The notes beneath the pieces were generated by a model that saw only the letters and a list, made by a program, of their open reading frames with translations, did not search any database and was not told where the DNA came from. From Helcococcus kunzii ATCC 51366 (GTDB taxonomy: Bacteria > Bacillota > Clostridia > Tissierellales > Peptoniphilaceae), in assembly GCF_000245755.1 (NCBI RefSeq), contig NZ_JH601088.1, positions 488,391 to 552,390 on the forward strand: a stretch of DNA of 64,000 bases, written 5' to 3'. Position 1 is the stretch's first letter, and each line of letters opens with the position of its first letter. The translations under genes were made by a program, and so were the position numbers. This document shows positions 16,806 to 25,490 of this stretch, piece by piece.

Positions 16806-18728
16806 ATGAACATAAGACAAATAAAAATTTTAGAAAAATTAAATAATAGTGATAAAGAAACATATGAAGATTTTGCGTCTATTTTTAATGTTAGTTCAAG
16901 AACTATCAGAAATGATATAAATGATCTTAATGAATTGATGAGAAAACATTCATCAAAAATAATAAGAGATAATGATGGATATCTAAAAATACAAACAGAG
17001 AATGTAAGAGCATTTCAATCTTTTCTAAGAGAAATAAATAGTGATAATTTATTTGATTATTCTATTCCGAGTCATAGAATGGTATATATTTCGCTTTCAT
17101 TATTAATGGCTAATGATTATATTAAAATGGATTCATTTCTTGATAAGTTATTTATTAGTAAAACTACTTTAAATAAGGATTTTGCTAGTGTAAAGAAAAT
17201 ATTTAAGAGATTTAAAGTTGGACTTAAAACAAAACCTGGATATGGGATAAAGGTTGTTGCAAATGAAAAGAGTATAAGGAAAGCAATATATTATTCGATT
17301 CAATTATTAAATGAAGAAACTTTGGTAATGGATTATTCAACAAATACGCCAATTATTAATAAAGAATATAATGAAATTATTGAGAATATTATAAAAGAAA
17401 AGATAAAGAATAAAAATATTAATATGTCTGATCTGGCATTTAATAATTTAGTTTTACATTTAGTCATTACTGTTGTTAGGATTAAAAATAAAAAATATAT
17501 TGAATTGAATATATTAAAAGAAAATGATTTGATACAGTCCATTAGGAAAAATGAACATTTTAAAATATCAAAAGATATAGTTGTAGAAATTGAAAAAGTG
17601 ATGGATATTAATTTCCCAGTAAATGAAATAATATATATTACTAGTCACTTAATGGGGATAAATATATTGAAAGATTTTTATATTGATAATAAGGAAATTG
17701 ATTTTGATATATTAATTGAAAAAGTGATAGGAGGTATTTCACAATTAACTGGATTAGAATTTACAAAAGATGATGATTTATATTATGGCTTACTAATGCA
17801 TTTAAAACCAGCTATTTATAGATATAAAAATAATATTTATTTGAAAAATCCTTTACTTGATTCTATAAAAATAAATTATGCACAATCTTTTGAATTAGCC
17901 GTACAAGCCGCGCAAATTATAAAAAACAATATTGATATTCAATTAAATGAAGATGAGATAGGATATTTGGCCATTCATATTGGTACTAGTCTAGAAAAGA
18001 ATATAAATAATATTTCGATGGAAAAGTTAAGATGTCTAGTGGTATGCGCTACTGGTTTTGGGACATCAAGATTGATGAGATTAAAACTTGAAAGTCTATT
18101 TAATGATAAAATAGAAATTATTGATGTTGTTCAGGTTTATTCAATTTCTAATTATAGTTTATCTTCTTATGATTTCATAGTTTCAAATATTAAAATAGAA
18201 AATAATTTTAATAAAGATATAATTGTGATAAAAAATATTTTAGATAATGATGAGTATAAACGAGTAAGTAGATATATTGAATATAAGACAAACATTCTAA
18301 ATTATATAAGTGAAGAAAATATATATCCATTATTAGATTTTAATAAACCTAAAGAATTATTGAAGTTTATATGTAATGATTTAGTATTAAGGTCACAGGT
18401 TAATAAAGGAATATATGAATCTATAATTGAAAGGGAGAAAATTTCAAGTTCAAGTATAGGAAATTTAATAGCTATTCCTCATCCATTAAATAAAATGTCT
18501 GAAAAAACTTTTTGGACAATTATTACATTAAAAGATGAAATAAGATGGGGCGATAACAATGTTAGATTTGTTATTTTATTAAATGTAGTAAACGAAGATA
18601 AAATGTATCTGGATACAATGTATGAAAATCTTTTGAAATTAATAAATAATAAAACTTATATTGATGAACTGCTAGAAATTAATGATTCAAAAATATTTTA
18701 TAATAGAATAAAAGAAATGTTGGAATAG
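16806..18728 (+). CDS. PRD-containing transcriptional activator with PTS IIB and IIA domains
   Basis: MtlR/LicR-class regulator, 640 residues from the ATG at 16806. An in-frame TTG at 16785 would add seven residues, and neither start has a clear Shine-Dalgarno. Domain order is N-terminal HTH (NVSSRTIRNDINDLN), a second HTH-like region, PRD1 (~180-285, NLVLHLVITVVR and SHLMG) and PRD2 (~300-400, MHLKP and IHIGTS). An EIIB-like domain with VVCATGFGTS (Cys ~413) and an EIIA-like domain with IAIPHPLN (His ~559) complete it. Such proteins are controlled by PTS phosphorylation of the PRD His residues and activate the adjacent PTS operon. Here the target is presumably the PTS genes 100 bp downstream. 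Confidence 0.88.
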   Translation: MNIRQIKILEKLNNSDKETYEDFASIFNVSSRTIRNDINDLNELMRKHSSKIIRDNDGYLKIQTENVRAFQSFLREINSDNLFDYSIPSHRMVYISLSLLMANDYIKMDSFLDKLFISKTTLNKDFASVKKIFKRFKVGLKTKPGYGIKVVANEKSIRKAIYYSIQLLNEETLVMDYSTNTPIINKEYNEIIENIIKEKIKNKNINMSDLAFNNLVLHLVITVVRIKNKKYIELNILKENDLIQSIRKNEHFKISKDIVVEIEKVMDINFPVNEIIYITSHLMGINILKDFYIDNKEIDFDILIEKVIGGISQLTGLEFTKDDDLYYGLLMHLKPAIYRYKNNIYLKNPLLDSIKINYAQSFELAVQAAQIIKNNIDIQLNEDEIGYLAIHIGTSLEKNINNISMEKLRCLVVCATGFGTSRLMRLKLESLFNDKIEIIDVVQVYSISNYSLSSYDFIVSNIKIENNFNKDIIVIKNILDNDEYKRVSRYIEYKTNILNYISEENIYPLLDFNKPKELLKFICNDLVLRSQVNKGIYESIIEREKISSSSIGNLIAIPHPLNKMSEKTFWTIITLKDEIRWGDNNVRFVILLNVVNEDKMYLDTMYENLLKLINNKTYIDELLEINDSKIFYNRIKEMLE

Positions 18729-18731
18729 GAG

Positions 18732-18782
18732 TGTTTACTTCTATTCTTTTTTTTTTTTCAAAAAATATTGAAAAAGTAAACA
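18732..18782. promoter_or_regulatory. Candidate operator upstream of PTS operon
   Basis: Perfect 9-bp inverted arms TGTTTACTT (18732-18740) and AAGTAAACA (18774-18782), 33 bp apart. The right arm lies in the spacer just after a TTGAAA -35 (18768-18773). A TATTAT at 18794-18799 gives a 20-bp spacer, poor enough to require an activator. This fits a binding site for the PRD regulator, though a terminator role for the left arm plus the T-run is an alternative. Confidence 0.4.
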
Positions 18783-18829
18783 TTTAAGTATTTTATTATA
18801 TCTATTACTATATAACTGTGGAGGTGAAG

Positions 18830-19264
18830 ATGATCAAAGAAATTATAAATGAAAATTTAGTGGAAGTAAATATAAATGTTAAAAATAGAGAAGAAGCAAT
18901 AAGAAAAGGTGGTGAATTACTCGAAAAAAATGGATTTATTGAAAAAAGCTATGTTGAGGCTATGATTGAAAATTTGAAAGAAAATGGAGCGTACATTGTT
19001 TTAGCTCCTGGTATAGCTTTTCCACATGCGCGACCAGAATATGGTGCAAAAAAAATAGGATTCAGCATTATCACTTTGGAGAATGCGATAGAATTTGGAA
19101 ATAAAACAAATGACCCAGTTAAATTAGTTGTTTGTATAAGTGCAGTAGATCATGATACTCATTTAGAAGCATTTGCTGAGCTTGTTGATATTATGGCTGA
19201 TGAAGAAAAACTAAATAATATTATGAATGCAAAAAATAAAAATGATATATTAAAAAATTTTTAA
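18830..19264 (+). CDS. PTS EIIA, ascorbate/galactitol-like (UlaC type)
   Basis: Phosphocarrier domain, 144 residues from the ATG at 18830. An upstream in-frame GTG at 18818 is rejected because the Shine-Dalgarno GGAGGTGA would then lie inside the coding region. The phosphorylated His is in GIAFPHARPE (~66). The EIIA-2 fold pattern (VLAPGIAFPHARP and KLVVCISAVDHDTHLEAFAEL) is that of the UlaC group. It passes phosphate from HPr to the EIIB encoded next. Confidence 0.87.
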   Translation: MIKEIINENLVEVNINVKNREEAIRKGGELLEKNGFIEKSYVEAMIENLKENGAYIVLAPGIAFPHARPEYGAKKIGFSIITLENAIEFGNKTNDPVKLVVCISAVDHDTHLEAFAELVDIMADEEKLNNIMNAKNKNDILKNF

Positions 19265-19274
19265 GGAGGTATAA

Positions 19275-19556
19275 ATGTTGAAATTTGTTACTGTTTGTGG
19301 TGCTGGAGTTGGAAGTAGTATGATGTTAAGACTTTATACACAACAAATTTTAGATAGTGAACAAATTGATGGTACAGTAGAAGCATCAGACATTTCTTCT
19401 GTTAGCCCAAATGATTATGATGTAATCATAACAACTTCAGATTTTGCGGAAAGATTAAGAACTAACAATAATCATATTATTAGAATAGATAATATGATGG
19501 ACAAAGAGTTTTTAAAGTCTGAAATTTTACGTGTTAAAAACGAATTAGGAGAATAG
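19275..19556 (+). CDS. PTS EIIB, ascorbate-like (UlaB type)
   Basis: A 93-residue EIIB with the phosphorylated Cys in VCGAGVGSSMMLR (Cys ~8) and the usual NDYDVIITTSDFA segment. AAGGAGG lies just upstream. The stop is two bases before the EIIC start, so the three PTS genes form one transcript. Confidence 0.88.
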   Translation: MLKFVTVCGAGVGSSMMLRLYTQQILDSEQIDGTVEASDISSVSPNDYDVIITTSDFAERLRTNNNHIIRIDNMMDKEFLKSEILRVKNELGE

Positions 19557-19557
19557 A

Positions 19558-20832
19558 ATGAATATTATTTTATATTTGATTAATAATGTGTTTTCACAAG
19601 CGGTATTTATTATTGGCTTTGTGGCACTAATTGGATTAATTCTTCAGAAAAAAGAATTTCATCAAGTAGTTCCTAGTGTTATAAAAACTATGATTGGGTT
19701 TATGCTAATTGATACTGGTGGAAAATCTCTTGGAATGGCTCTTTTACCATTACAACCAATCTTAAGTAAAGTATTTAACTTAAATGTAAATGTTGAATCA
19801 ATTGGTGAAGCTATGGGCGGTGTTTCAGAAATTGGCTTTGAAATGTCATTGATTTTTGCTCTAGGTTTCTTAATAAATATTTTAATTGCAAGATTTACGA
19901 AATGGAAGTTCATACATCTTAGTGCTCATGTTTCATTTTTCTTCTCTGGATTAATTGCAGCCTTATTAAAATATAATACTTCATTGTCCACGTTAGCGAT
20001 AATAATAATTGGAGGAATATTATTGGGAATATATATGACATTTACATGTGCTTATGTATATCCTCTAATGAAAAACATTAAAGGTGGAGAAGGGTTTACT
20101 TTAGCGCATTCGAGTTCTATAGGGCTGTTAATAGGAGCTGGTGTAGGTAAATTAGTAGGAAACAAAGAAAAAGATATGGAAGACTTAAAACTTCCAAAAT
20201 CATTAGGGTTTTTTAGAGAAATGACTATTGCATTAGCATTAGTAATGACTTTTCTATTTTTAATAGCATCCATAGCAGCTGGACCATCTTGGGTGATGGA
20301 AAATGTATCAAATGGTCAGGATATTTTAGTCTTTAGTATAATGAATGGATTGACTTTTGGAGTATGGATAACAGTTATCATTACAGGAGTAAGAATGTTG
20401 CTTGGAGAAATTGTACCTGCGTTCCATGGTATATCCTCAAAATTAATACCAAATTCAATACCTGGTTTGGATATTCCATTATTATTTCCAAATTATCCTA
20501 CAACAGTAATCGTTGGTTTTATTTCAAGTTTAGTTGCGGGATTTGTAGGAGTAGTAATATTAGGTTTGATAAAATATCCAATAGCTGTGTTTCCAGCTCT
20601 AATACCAACATTCTTTACAGGTGCTATAACAGGTATTTTTGGTAATAGTACAGGTGGAAGAAGAGGAGCTATTGTAGCTTCTTTTGTGAATGGTTTAATT
20701 TTAATTTTTGGTCAAGCGTTATTACTACCTATGGTAGGTTCATATGATCAAATTATGAGAATTTTAGCTGAAACTGACTATGCTTTCTATGGACCACTGT
20801 TAGGTTTTATATTAAAAATGATAGGAATATAA
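19558..20832 (+). CDS. PTS EIIC permease, UlaA type
   Basis: A 424-residue membrane transporter with about ten to twelve hydrophobic segments. Conserved UlaA-family blocks include VVPSVIKTMIGFMLIDTGG near the N terminus and FGNSTGGRRGAIVASFVNGL near the C terminus. The family imports L-ascorbate or related sugar acids with phosphorylation. No ascorbate catabolic gene (ulaD, ulaE, ulaF, ulaG) is present next to it, so the substrate here is open. Confidence 0.88.
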   Translation: MNIILYLINNVFSQAVFIIGFVALIGLILQKKEFHQVVPSVIKTMIGFMLIDTGGKSLGMALLPLQPILSKVFNLNVNVESIGEAMGGVSEIGFEMSLIFALGFLINILIARFTKWKFIHLSAHVSFFFSGLIAALLKYNTSLSTLAIIIIGGILLGIYMTFTCAYVYPLMKNIKGGEGFTLAHSSSIGLLIGAGVGKLVGNKEKDMEDLKLPKSLGFFREMTIALALVMTFLFLIASIAAGPSWVMENVSNGQDILVFSIMNGLTFGVWITVIITGVRMLLGEIVPAFHGISSKLIPNSIPGLDIPLLFPNYPTTVIVGFISSLVAGFVGVVILGLIKYPIAVFPALIPTFFTGAITGIFGNSTGGRRGAIVASFVNGLILIFGQALLLPMVGSYDQIMRILAETDYAFYGPLLGFILKMIGI

Positions 20833-20833
20833 T

Positions 20834-21505
20834 ATGAATAAAATAATACTATTTTTAACTTACGCTTATCCTAATAGGGAAAAATTTTTCAAAATATTAG
20901 ACATGCTTGATAAAAACAATGTTTATGGTGTAGAAATAGGAATACCTTCAAGAAATCCGTATTTAGATGGAGAAATCATAAAAAAAGCTACAGAGAAAGT
21001 TTATATTAATGGTTTTAATGAAGATGAATTTATTTCAGATATAAAAAGAATATATAATAGATATAATTTTAAAAAATATCTAATGGGATATGACACTGAA
21101 ATAAAAGAATACAGAATTAAAAAAATTTCTAAATACTATGATGGGATAATTGTGGTAGATAGTTTAAATAATATTAAACAAATACCTTTAGTAAAGCCTA
21201 ATGAAAAAGTAAATATTGAAAAAATAAAAAATGGTAATCCCGATTTTATATATTTAATAAGTGGGGAAGGTAAAACTGGTTCTTTCCAAAAAACTCCAAA
21301 TCAATATCTTGAGAATTTACGAACTATAAAAGAACATTTAGATATCCCTTGTTTCATAGGTTTCGGCATAACAACCAAATCAGATGTTGAAAACATTATT
21401 TCATCGGGCGCGGATGGTGCGATTATTGGATCAAAATTTGTTTCATTGGTAGATGATTTGGGGAAAGTTAGAGAATATATTATTGAATTAAAAGGCTCAA
21501 AGTAG
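20834..21505 (+). CDS. TrpA-like TIM-barrel enzyme in PTS operon
   Basis: A 223-residue protein related to tryptophan synthase alpha chain, somewhat shorter than the usual ~265. VEIGIPSRNPYLDGE corresponds to the TrpA block ELG(I/V)PFSDPLADG. The two catalytic acids (Glu of VEIG, Asp of LDG) are kept while the FSDP loop is changed to SRNP. IGFGITTKSDVENIISSGADGAIIGS is the phosphate-binding end of the barrel. No trpB or other trp gene is present. It starts 2 bp after the EIIC gene and is last in the operon. A retro-aldol or isomerase role on the phosphorylated PTS product is inferred, not shown. Confidence 0.65.
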   Translation: MNKIILFLTYAYPNREKFFKILDMLDKNNVYGVEIGIPSRNPYLDGEIIKKATEKVYINGFNEDEFISDIKRIYNRYNFKKYLMGYDTEIKEYRIKKISKYYDGIIVVDSLNNIKQIPLVKPNEKVNIEKIKNGNPDFIYLISGEGKTGSFQKTPNQYLENLRTIKEHLDIPCFIGFGITTKSDVENIISSGADGAIIGSKFVSLVDDLGKVREYIIELKGSK

Positions 21506-21510
21506 CTATT

Positions 21511-21543
21511 AGAACTCTATGGTTAAATAGGGTTCTTTTTAGT
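21511..21543 (+). terminator. Terminator of PTS operon
   Basis: AGAACTCTAT/ATAGGGTTCT hairpin followed by five T, 6 bp past the stop codon. Confidence 0.78.
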
Positions 21544-21582
21544 TTATTTTGTAGAAATAAAATTTCAAAGTGGTGCAGAAAG

Positions 21583-21611
21583 TTGAAAACGTAAACCACG
21601 ACATGTATAAT
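21583..21611 (+). promoter_or_regulatory. Promoter of nagZ-like gene
   Basis: TTGAAA (21583-21588), 17-bp spacer, TATAAT (21606-21611) with TG directly before it. The block AAGTTGAAAATAA follows 2 bp after the -10, exactly as at the promoter of the amiE-like gene (25370-25398). The TTGAAAACG around the -35 is shared too. Confidence 0.85.
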
Positions 21612-21633
21612 AAAGTTGAAAATAATATAAAAA

Positions 21634-21702
21634 GGGGGTATTACTTAGTGAAATAGAAAGTGAATTTATGTATTCGATTTGATATTTTACTAAAAAACAT
21701 AT
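21634..21702 (+). promoter_or_regulatory. Leader with SD, hairpin and start codon (nagZ-like)
   Basis: The only SD-like sequence, GGGGG, is at 21634-21638, 65 nt before the ATG. Between them TTAGTGAAATA (21645-21655) can pair with TATTTTACTAA (21683-21693), with further inner pairing (GAAT 21662-21665 with ATTC 21672-21675). Folding would leave 6 nt plus 9 nt between GGGGG and ATG. The leader of the gene at 25491 has the same design with other bases. Confidence 0.5.
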
Positions 21703-24165
21703 ATGAAAAGAAAATTATTGTCTATTTTGTTAGCGTTCGTTCTTATATTTCAATTTATACCTTTAGGAACGGCAGAAGCTGCAAATACTTCAGGAAAGAG
21801 TGTTGACGAAATTGTGGCAGGCATGACATTGGATGAAAAAATCGGTCAGATGCTTATGGTGGAATTTAGAAACTGGAAAACAGCTGATCAAACAGAACTA
21901 AAACCTGTAACAGAATTGAATAGTGAAATAAAAGAGGCTATTCAAAAATATAAATTTGGTGGAATTATTTTGTTTGCTGAAAATGTAGTTGAAACAGAAC
22001 AAACACGAAGATTAACCCACTATATTCAAGAAGCAGCAATTGAAGCTAAAATGCCTCCATTGTTACTTTCAATAGACCAAGAGGGTGGTAAAGTTGTAAG
22101 ACTTGGTACAGGTACAAATATGCCTGGTAATATGGCTTTGGGAGCAACAGCAGATGAGGATCTTGCATATATTTATGGTAAAACTATAGGTGAAGAAGTT
22201 AAATCATTAGGTATAAATGTTAACTTAGCACCAGTAATGGACGTAAATAATAATCCTAATAACCCAGTTATTGGTGAGAGATCAATTTCAAGTGATCCTA
22301 ATTTAGTTGCTAAACTTGGTACAAAAGTACTTTATGGTATTCAAGATACTGGAGTAAGTGCTGCTATAAAACATTTCCCAGGTCATGGTGATACTGCAAC
22401 AGATAGCCACGTAGGATTACCAGAAGTGGATAAATCTTATGATGAAGTTTCTCAAATGGAACTAGTACCATTTTTCAAAGCTGCCGAACAAGGCGTAGAT
22501 ATGATAATGACAGCTCATATTTCTTATCCACAATTAGAGAAAGATAAGGCAATATCTAAAAAAGATGGTACAGAAATATCCATTCCAGCGACACTTTCAG
22601 ATGACATTTTGACAGGTGTTATTAGAGATAAGATGAATTACGATGGAATTATCATTACAGACGCTATGAATATGAAGGCTATTTCAAGCCACTTTGGTGA
22701 AGAAGAAGCTATTCTTATGACTATAAAAGCTGGTACTGATATTCCTTTAATGCCTACATTATTACAATCTAAAGCTGATTTAGAAAAATTAGATGGCATT
22801 ATTGCTGCTATAAAAACAGCAGTTGAAAATAATGAAATAACTGAAGAAAGAATAGATGAATCAGTTAAAAGAATTTTAGAGCTAAAAGAAAGAAGGGGAA
22901 TATTAGATCTTGATCAATATAATATTCCATTAGAAGAAAAATTAACTACTGCATTGGAAACAGTTGGTTCAAGAGAACATTTTGAAAATCAAAGAATGAT
23001 AACTCAAAGAGCTTTAACAGTTACAAAAAACAACGATAATACTCTTCCATTGAAACCAAAGGCAGGAGAAAAAGTTTTAATACTTACTCCATATGAAAAT
23101 GAACTACCAGGATTTACTTATGGTTTTACTAATTTACAAAAAGAAGGAATTATCGATAAAGCTGTTAAATATGAAGTTAAACAATTTACAGATAAAACTA
23201 CTTCAGAAGAAATAAGTGCACTTGTAGATAAATTTGATTATGTGATTGTGACAAGTGAAATTAGTGCTGAATCAAGATTAGCAAGCACTCACTGGTTATC
23301 CAATATACCTGATCAATTGACAACATTAGCTAAAAAAGCAGGAAAACCATCTGTCGTAATTAGTATCGGTAAACCATACGACGCTGATAGATATGACATG
23401 GCTGATGCTATGGTTTTAGCTTATGGAGCGAAGGGAATGGATCCTACAGAAGCTGGTAAAGATCCAGTTAAAGCTTTTGGACCAAATATTCCTTATTCAT
23501 TAGATGTTGTATTTGGTAAAGTTGGTTCTACAGGTAAACTTCCAGTAGATGTTCCTGCATTAGATGATAACAATAAATATTCTGATGAAATAGCATACCC
23601 ATTAGGTTTTGGTTTGAAAACTGATGCTAAAGATGATGAAGAACCAGAAAAACACGGATGGGAACAAGTCGGTGGTAAATGGTTTTACTACGATCATGGA
23701 AAACAAGCTAAGTCTGAATGGAAATGGATTGATAATACATGGAAATTCTTCAATTCAAAAGGTGAATCAATGACACAAACATATCACGAAAATGGCATGA
23801 TTTGGTTATCCTTAGAAGGACCTCAAACTAGATATCAAAAAGGCTGGTGGACAAATCCAGACAATGGATATAGATACTTCTTTAGATTATCCTCAGGCAC
23901 AATGGTTAAGGGAAGACAATGGATTGACGGAAATTGGAGATTCTTTAGAAAATCCGGTACATTAGCAACAGGCTGGCAAAAACTTCCATTAGGCTGGATG
24001 TACTTTAGACCAGGTACTGGTACTCAAGCATTTGGATGGCAATGGATTGACGGTGTTTGGAGATACTTAAGACCATCAACAGGTACAAGAGTATCTGGAA
24101 AACAATGGATTGATGGAAGATGGTACAACTTTACTGGCGACGGTAAATTAATAGGCAGAAGATAA
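21703..24165 (+). CDS. nagZ: Wall-bound GH3 beta-N-acetylglucosaminidase (NagZ-like)
   Basis: Secreted enzyme of 820 residues that should remove GlcNAc from muropeptides outside the cell. It has a signal peptide (1-27, ending AEAA) and a glycoside hydrolase family 3 domain (~35-400). Visible are [21 protein letters not shown] and the NagZ-type loop [14 protein letters not shown] (~223-236, carrying the catalytic His/Asp pair). [11 protein letters not shown] holds the nucleophile Asp (~320). A second GH3 domain (~420-640) follows. The C terminus (~650-820) has about six Trp/Tyr/Gly-rich wall-binding repeats of the choline-binding type ([40 protein letters not shown]). B. subtilis NagZ is also secreted and acts in muropeptide rescue with AmiE. 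The repeats are nearly the same as in the protein at 25491. Confidence 0.88.
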   Translation: MKRKLLSILLAFVLIFQFIPLGTAEAANTSGKSVDEIVAGMTLDEKIGQMLMVEFRNWKTADQTELKPVTELNSEIKEAIQKYKFGGIILFAENVVETEQTRRLTHYIQEAAIEAKMPPLLLSIDQEGGKVVRLGTGTNMPGNMALGATADEDLAYIYGKTIGEEVKSLGINVNLAPVMDVNNNPNNPVIGERSISSDPNLVAKLGTKVLYGIQDTGVSAAIKHFPGHGDTATDSHVGLPEVDKSYDEVSQMELVPFFKAAEQGVDMIMTAHISYPQLEKDKAISKKDGTEISIPATLSDDILTGVIRDKMNYDGIIITDAMNMKAISSHFGEEEAILMTIKAGTDIPLMPTLLQSKADLEKLDGIIAAIKTAVENNEITEERIDESVKRILELKERRGILDLDQYNIPLEEKLTTALETVGSREHFENQRMITQRALTVTKNNDNTLPLKPKAGEKVLILTPYENELPGFTYGFTNLQKEGIIDKAVKYEVKQFTDKTTSEEISALVDKFDYVIVTSEISAESRLASTHWLSNIPDQLTTLAKKAGKPSVVISIGKPYDADRYDMADAMVLAYGAKGMDPTEAGKDPVKAFGPNIPYSLDVVFGKVGSTGKLPVDVPALDDNNKYSDEIAYPLGFGLKTDAKDDEEPEKHGWEQVGGKWFYYDHGKQAKSEWKWIDNTWKFFNSKGESMTQTYHENGMIWLSLEGPQTRYQKGWWTNPDNGYRYFFRLSSGTMVKGRQWIDGNWRFFRKSGTLATGWQKLPLGWMYFRPGTGTQAFGWQWIDGVWRYLRPSTGTRVSGKQWIDGRWYNFTGDGKLIGRR

Positions 24166-24170
24166 TTAGA

Positions 24171-24219
24171 AAAACTAAAAGGCTATTGGAGCAAAATTCC
24201 AATAGCCTTTAGTTTTTTT
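24171..24219. terminator. Bidirectional terminator between convergent genes
   Basis: Long stem AACTAAAAGGCTATTGGA pairing with TCCAATAGCC-TTTAGTT, flanked by A-run and T-run. It serves the GH3 gene and the two minus-strand genes beyond it. Confidence 0.88.
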
Positions 24220-24222
24220 GGT

Positions 24223-24459
24223 TTATTTATCAGCTTTTTTTAACTTTTTGTAAAAACGGATAGTATAATATATCGAAACTATAGTTAAAATAATTGATAT
24301 ATAGAAAACACCTACAGCTCTACCATATTTATAAAAGGTTTTATCTCCCCATGTTTGAGCATAATAGAATCTTATTGCAAGAGTAAATATTAGAAATAGT
24401 ATAGAAGAGATATAGTTAAGTTTGAACATTGTATTATTTAAGTTATTATTTGTACACAC
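24223..24459 (-). CDS. Small membrane protein, unknown
   Basis: A 78-residue protein starting at GTG (24459) with GGAGG eight bases upstream. It has two predicted membrane helices (FKLNYISSILFLIFTLAI and FYISIILTIVSIYYTI) separated by a short polar loop and a Lys-rich tail. It overlaps the end of the exported-protein gene by 14 bp, so the two are co-translated. No family is recognised. An ATG further in (24429) is a weaker alternative start. Confidence 0.5.
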   Translation of the reverse strand: MCTNNNLNNTMFKLNYISSILFLIFTLAIRFYYAQTWGDKTFYKYGRAVGVFYISIILTIVSIYYTIRFYKKLKKADK

Positions 24460-25084
24460 CTATAAAACCTCCTTCAATAAATTTTGTTACTTTATATTTA
24501 TAGAATCCTGTTTTAGATCCGTCTTTTCTTATAGAATATCCTTCACGTGTTTCAATTCTCCATTTAGCTTGGTACTTTATATTACCTCTTGTATGTGGTG
24601 GAACCTTAAAGCTTTGACTTTTTGTTACTTTATGAGTAAGAGAAAGACCATTATATGAAAAAGTTAATTCTTTAGTGTTACTGAACTGCATTGTTGCACC
24701 ATAAGTTCCACCAAATACCCATCCATCATTACCTAAAAGTAACTCATTAGATTTAATAAAACCTGTGTTATAATAACTTATTAATCTACTACCTGTAGAA
24801 ACTATTGGATTATCTTGACAATATGGATATCCAGGCATACCTGGAGTGCATACTCTTCTAACGGAAATTTTGTTTCTGTTATTCATAGAATTAATAAAAT
24901 TATATAAGTGTGCACTTTCTTCAAAAAAATATATATCATTATTTTCTTTATCTAACAATGTAGTATCATCAATAATCTCAAATCTATTAATTGTTAATTC
25001 TTCGTTTGAGTACGCGTAAACATTAGTATTAATTAAGAAAAATATCAATGCTAATGAAAAAAAAGTTTTAATTGTTTTATTCAT
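24446..25084 (-). CDS. Exported protein, unknown
   Basis: A 212-residue protein with a clear signal peptide (1-24, ending VYAYS) behind AAAGGAGA. The mature part has two close cysteines in a Pro/Gly-rich loop (CTPGMPGYPYC, ~99-109). A beta-rich C-terminal half follows, with GNDGWVFGGTYGATMQF and repeated Ser/Thr/Lys strands. I do not recognise the family. It sits with the small membrane protein on the strand opposite to the flanking muropeptide genes, as an insertion into that cluster. Both of its neighbours are wall-bound hydrolases, but no functional link is shown. Confidence 0.55.
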   Translation of the reverse strand: MNKTIKTFFSLALIFFLINTNVYAYSNEELTINRFEIIDDTTLLDKENNDIYFFEESAHLYNFINSMNNRNKISVRRVCTPGMPGYPYCQDNPIVSTGSRLISYYNTGFIKSNELLLGNDGWVFGGTYGATMQFSNTKELTFSYNGLSLTHKVTKSQSFKVPPHTRGNIKYQAKWRIETREGYSIRKDGSKTGFYKYKVTKFIEGGFIGVYK

Positions 25085-25369
25085 ATTTTCTCCTTTATTA
25101 TTAAATTTTTCAATTTCTATACTTTTATATTTAAATTTTTAATTAATCATTTGATTTTCCTCCCTTCGTATTTCAAATAATAGTTAAAATATACAAAATG
25201 ATATATAAATTAAATATATTAATTATTTTTATGATATTATTTTAACATTTTATTTTTGTTTTTTCAATTGATATATTAAATAATAAATTACAAAAAACTT
25301 TAATATATTTTATCTAAAATTTAACTTATTCCATTTCAAGAAATAATATTTCAAAATATCGATTTACTC

Positions 25370-25398
25370 TTGAAAACGATATGCCTTACTAATATAAT
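25370..25398 (+). promoter_or_regulatory. Promoter of amiE-like gene
   Basis: TTGAAA (25370-25375), 17-bp spacer, TATAAT (25393-25398), then AAGTTGAAAATAA (25400-25412) at the same offset as in the nagZ-like promoter. The rest of the gap 25085-25490 is plain AT-rich upstream sequence of the two divergent genes. Confidence 0.85.
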
Positions 25399-25418
25399 CA
25401 AGTTGAAAATAAAATAAA

Positions 25419-25490
25419 AGGAGGAATTAGGGCTAAGTCTAAATTAAATACTTTTTATTTATTAATTTAGAATTTACCTAAAAAAATCAT
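25419..25490 (+). promoter_or_regulatory. Leader with SD, hairpin and start codon (amiE-like)
   Basis: AGGAGG (25419-25424) is 66 nt from the ATG. TTAGG (25427-25431) can pair with CCTAA (25477-25481), and TCTAAATTAA (25438-25447) with TTAATTTAGA (25462-25471). Folding would leave 2 plus 9 nt between AGGAGG and ATG, a functional SD distance. No SD lies directly before the ATG. Confidence 0.55.

Noticed and set aside
20364..20645. 93-codon plus-strand frame inside the PTS EIIC gene
   Set aside because: It overlaps the conserved EIIC coding sequence in another frame and has an unnatural composition.
24446..25084. Lactococcin 972-type bacteriocin
   Set aside because: The protein is too long, lacks the expected C-terminal pattern, and has no ABC exporter next to it.
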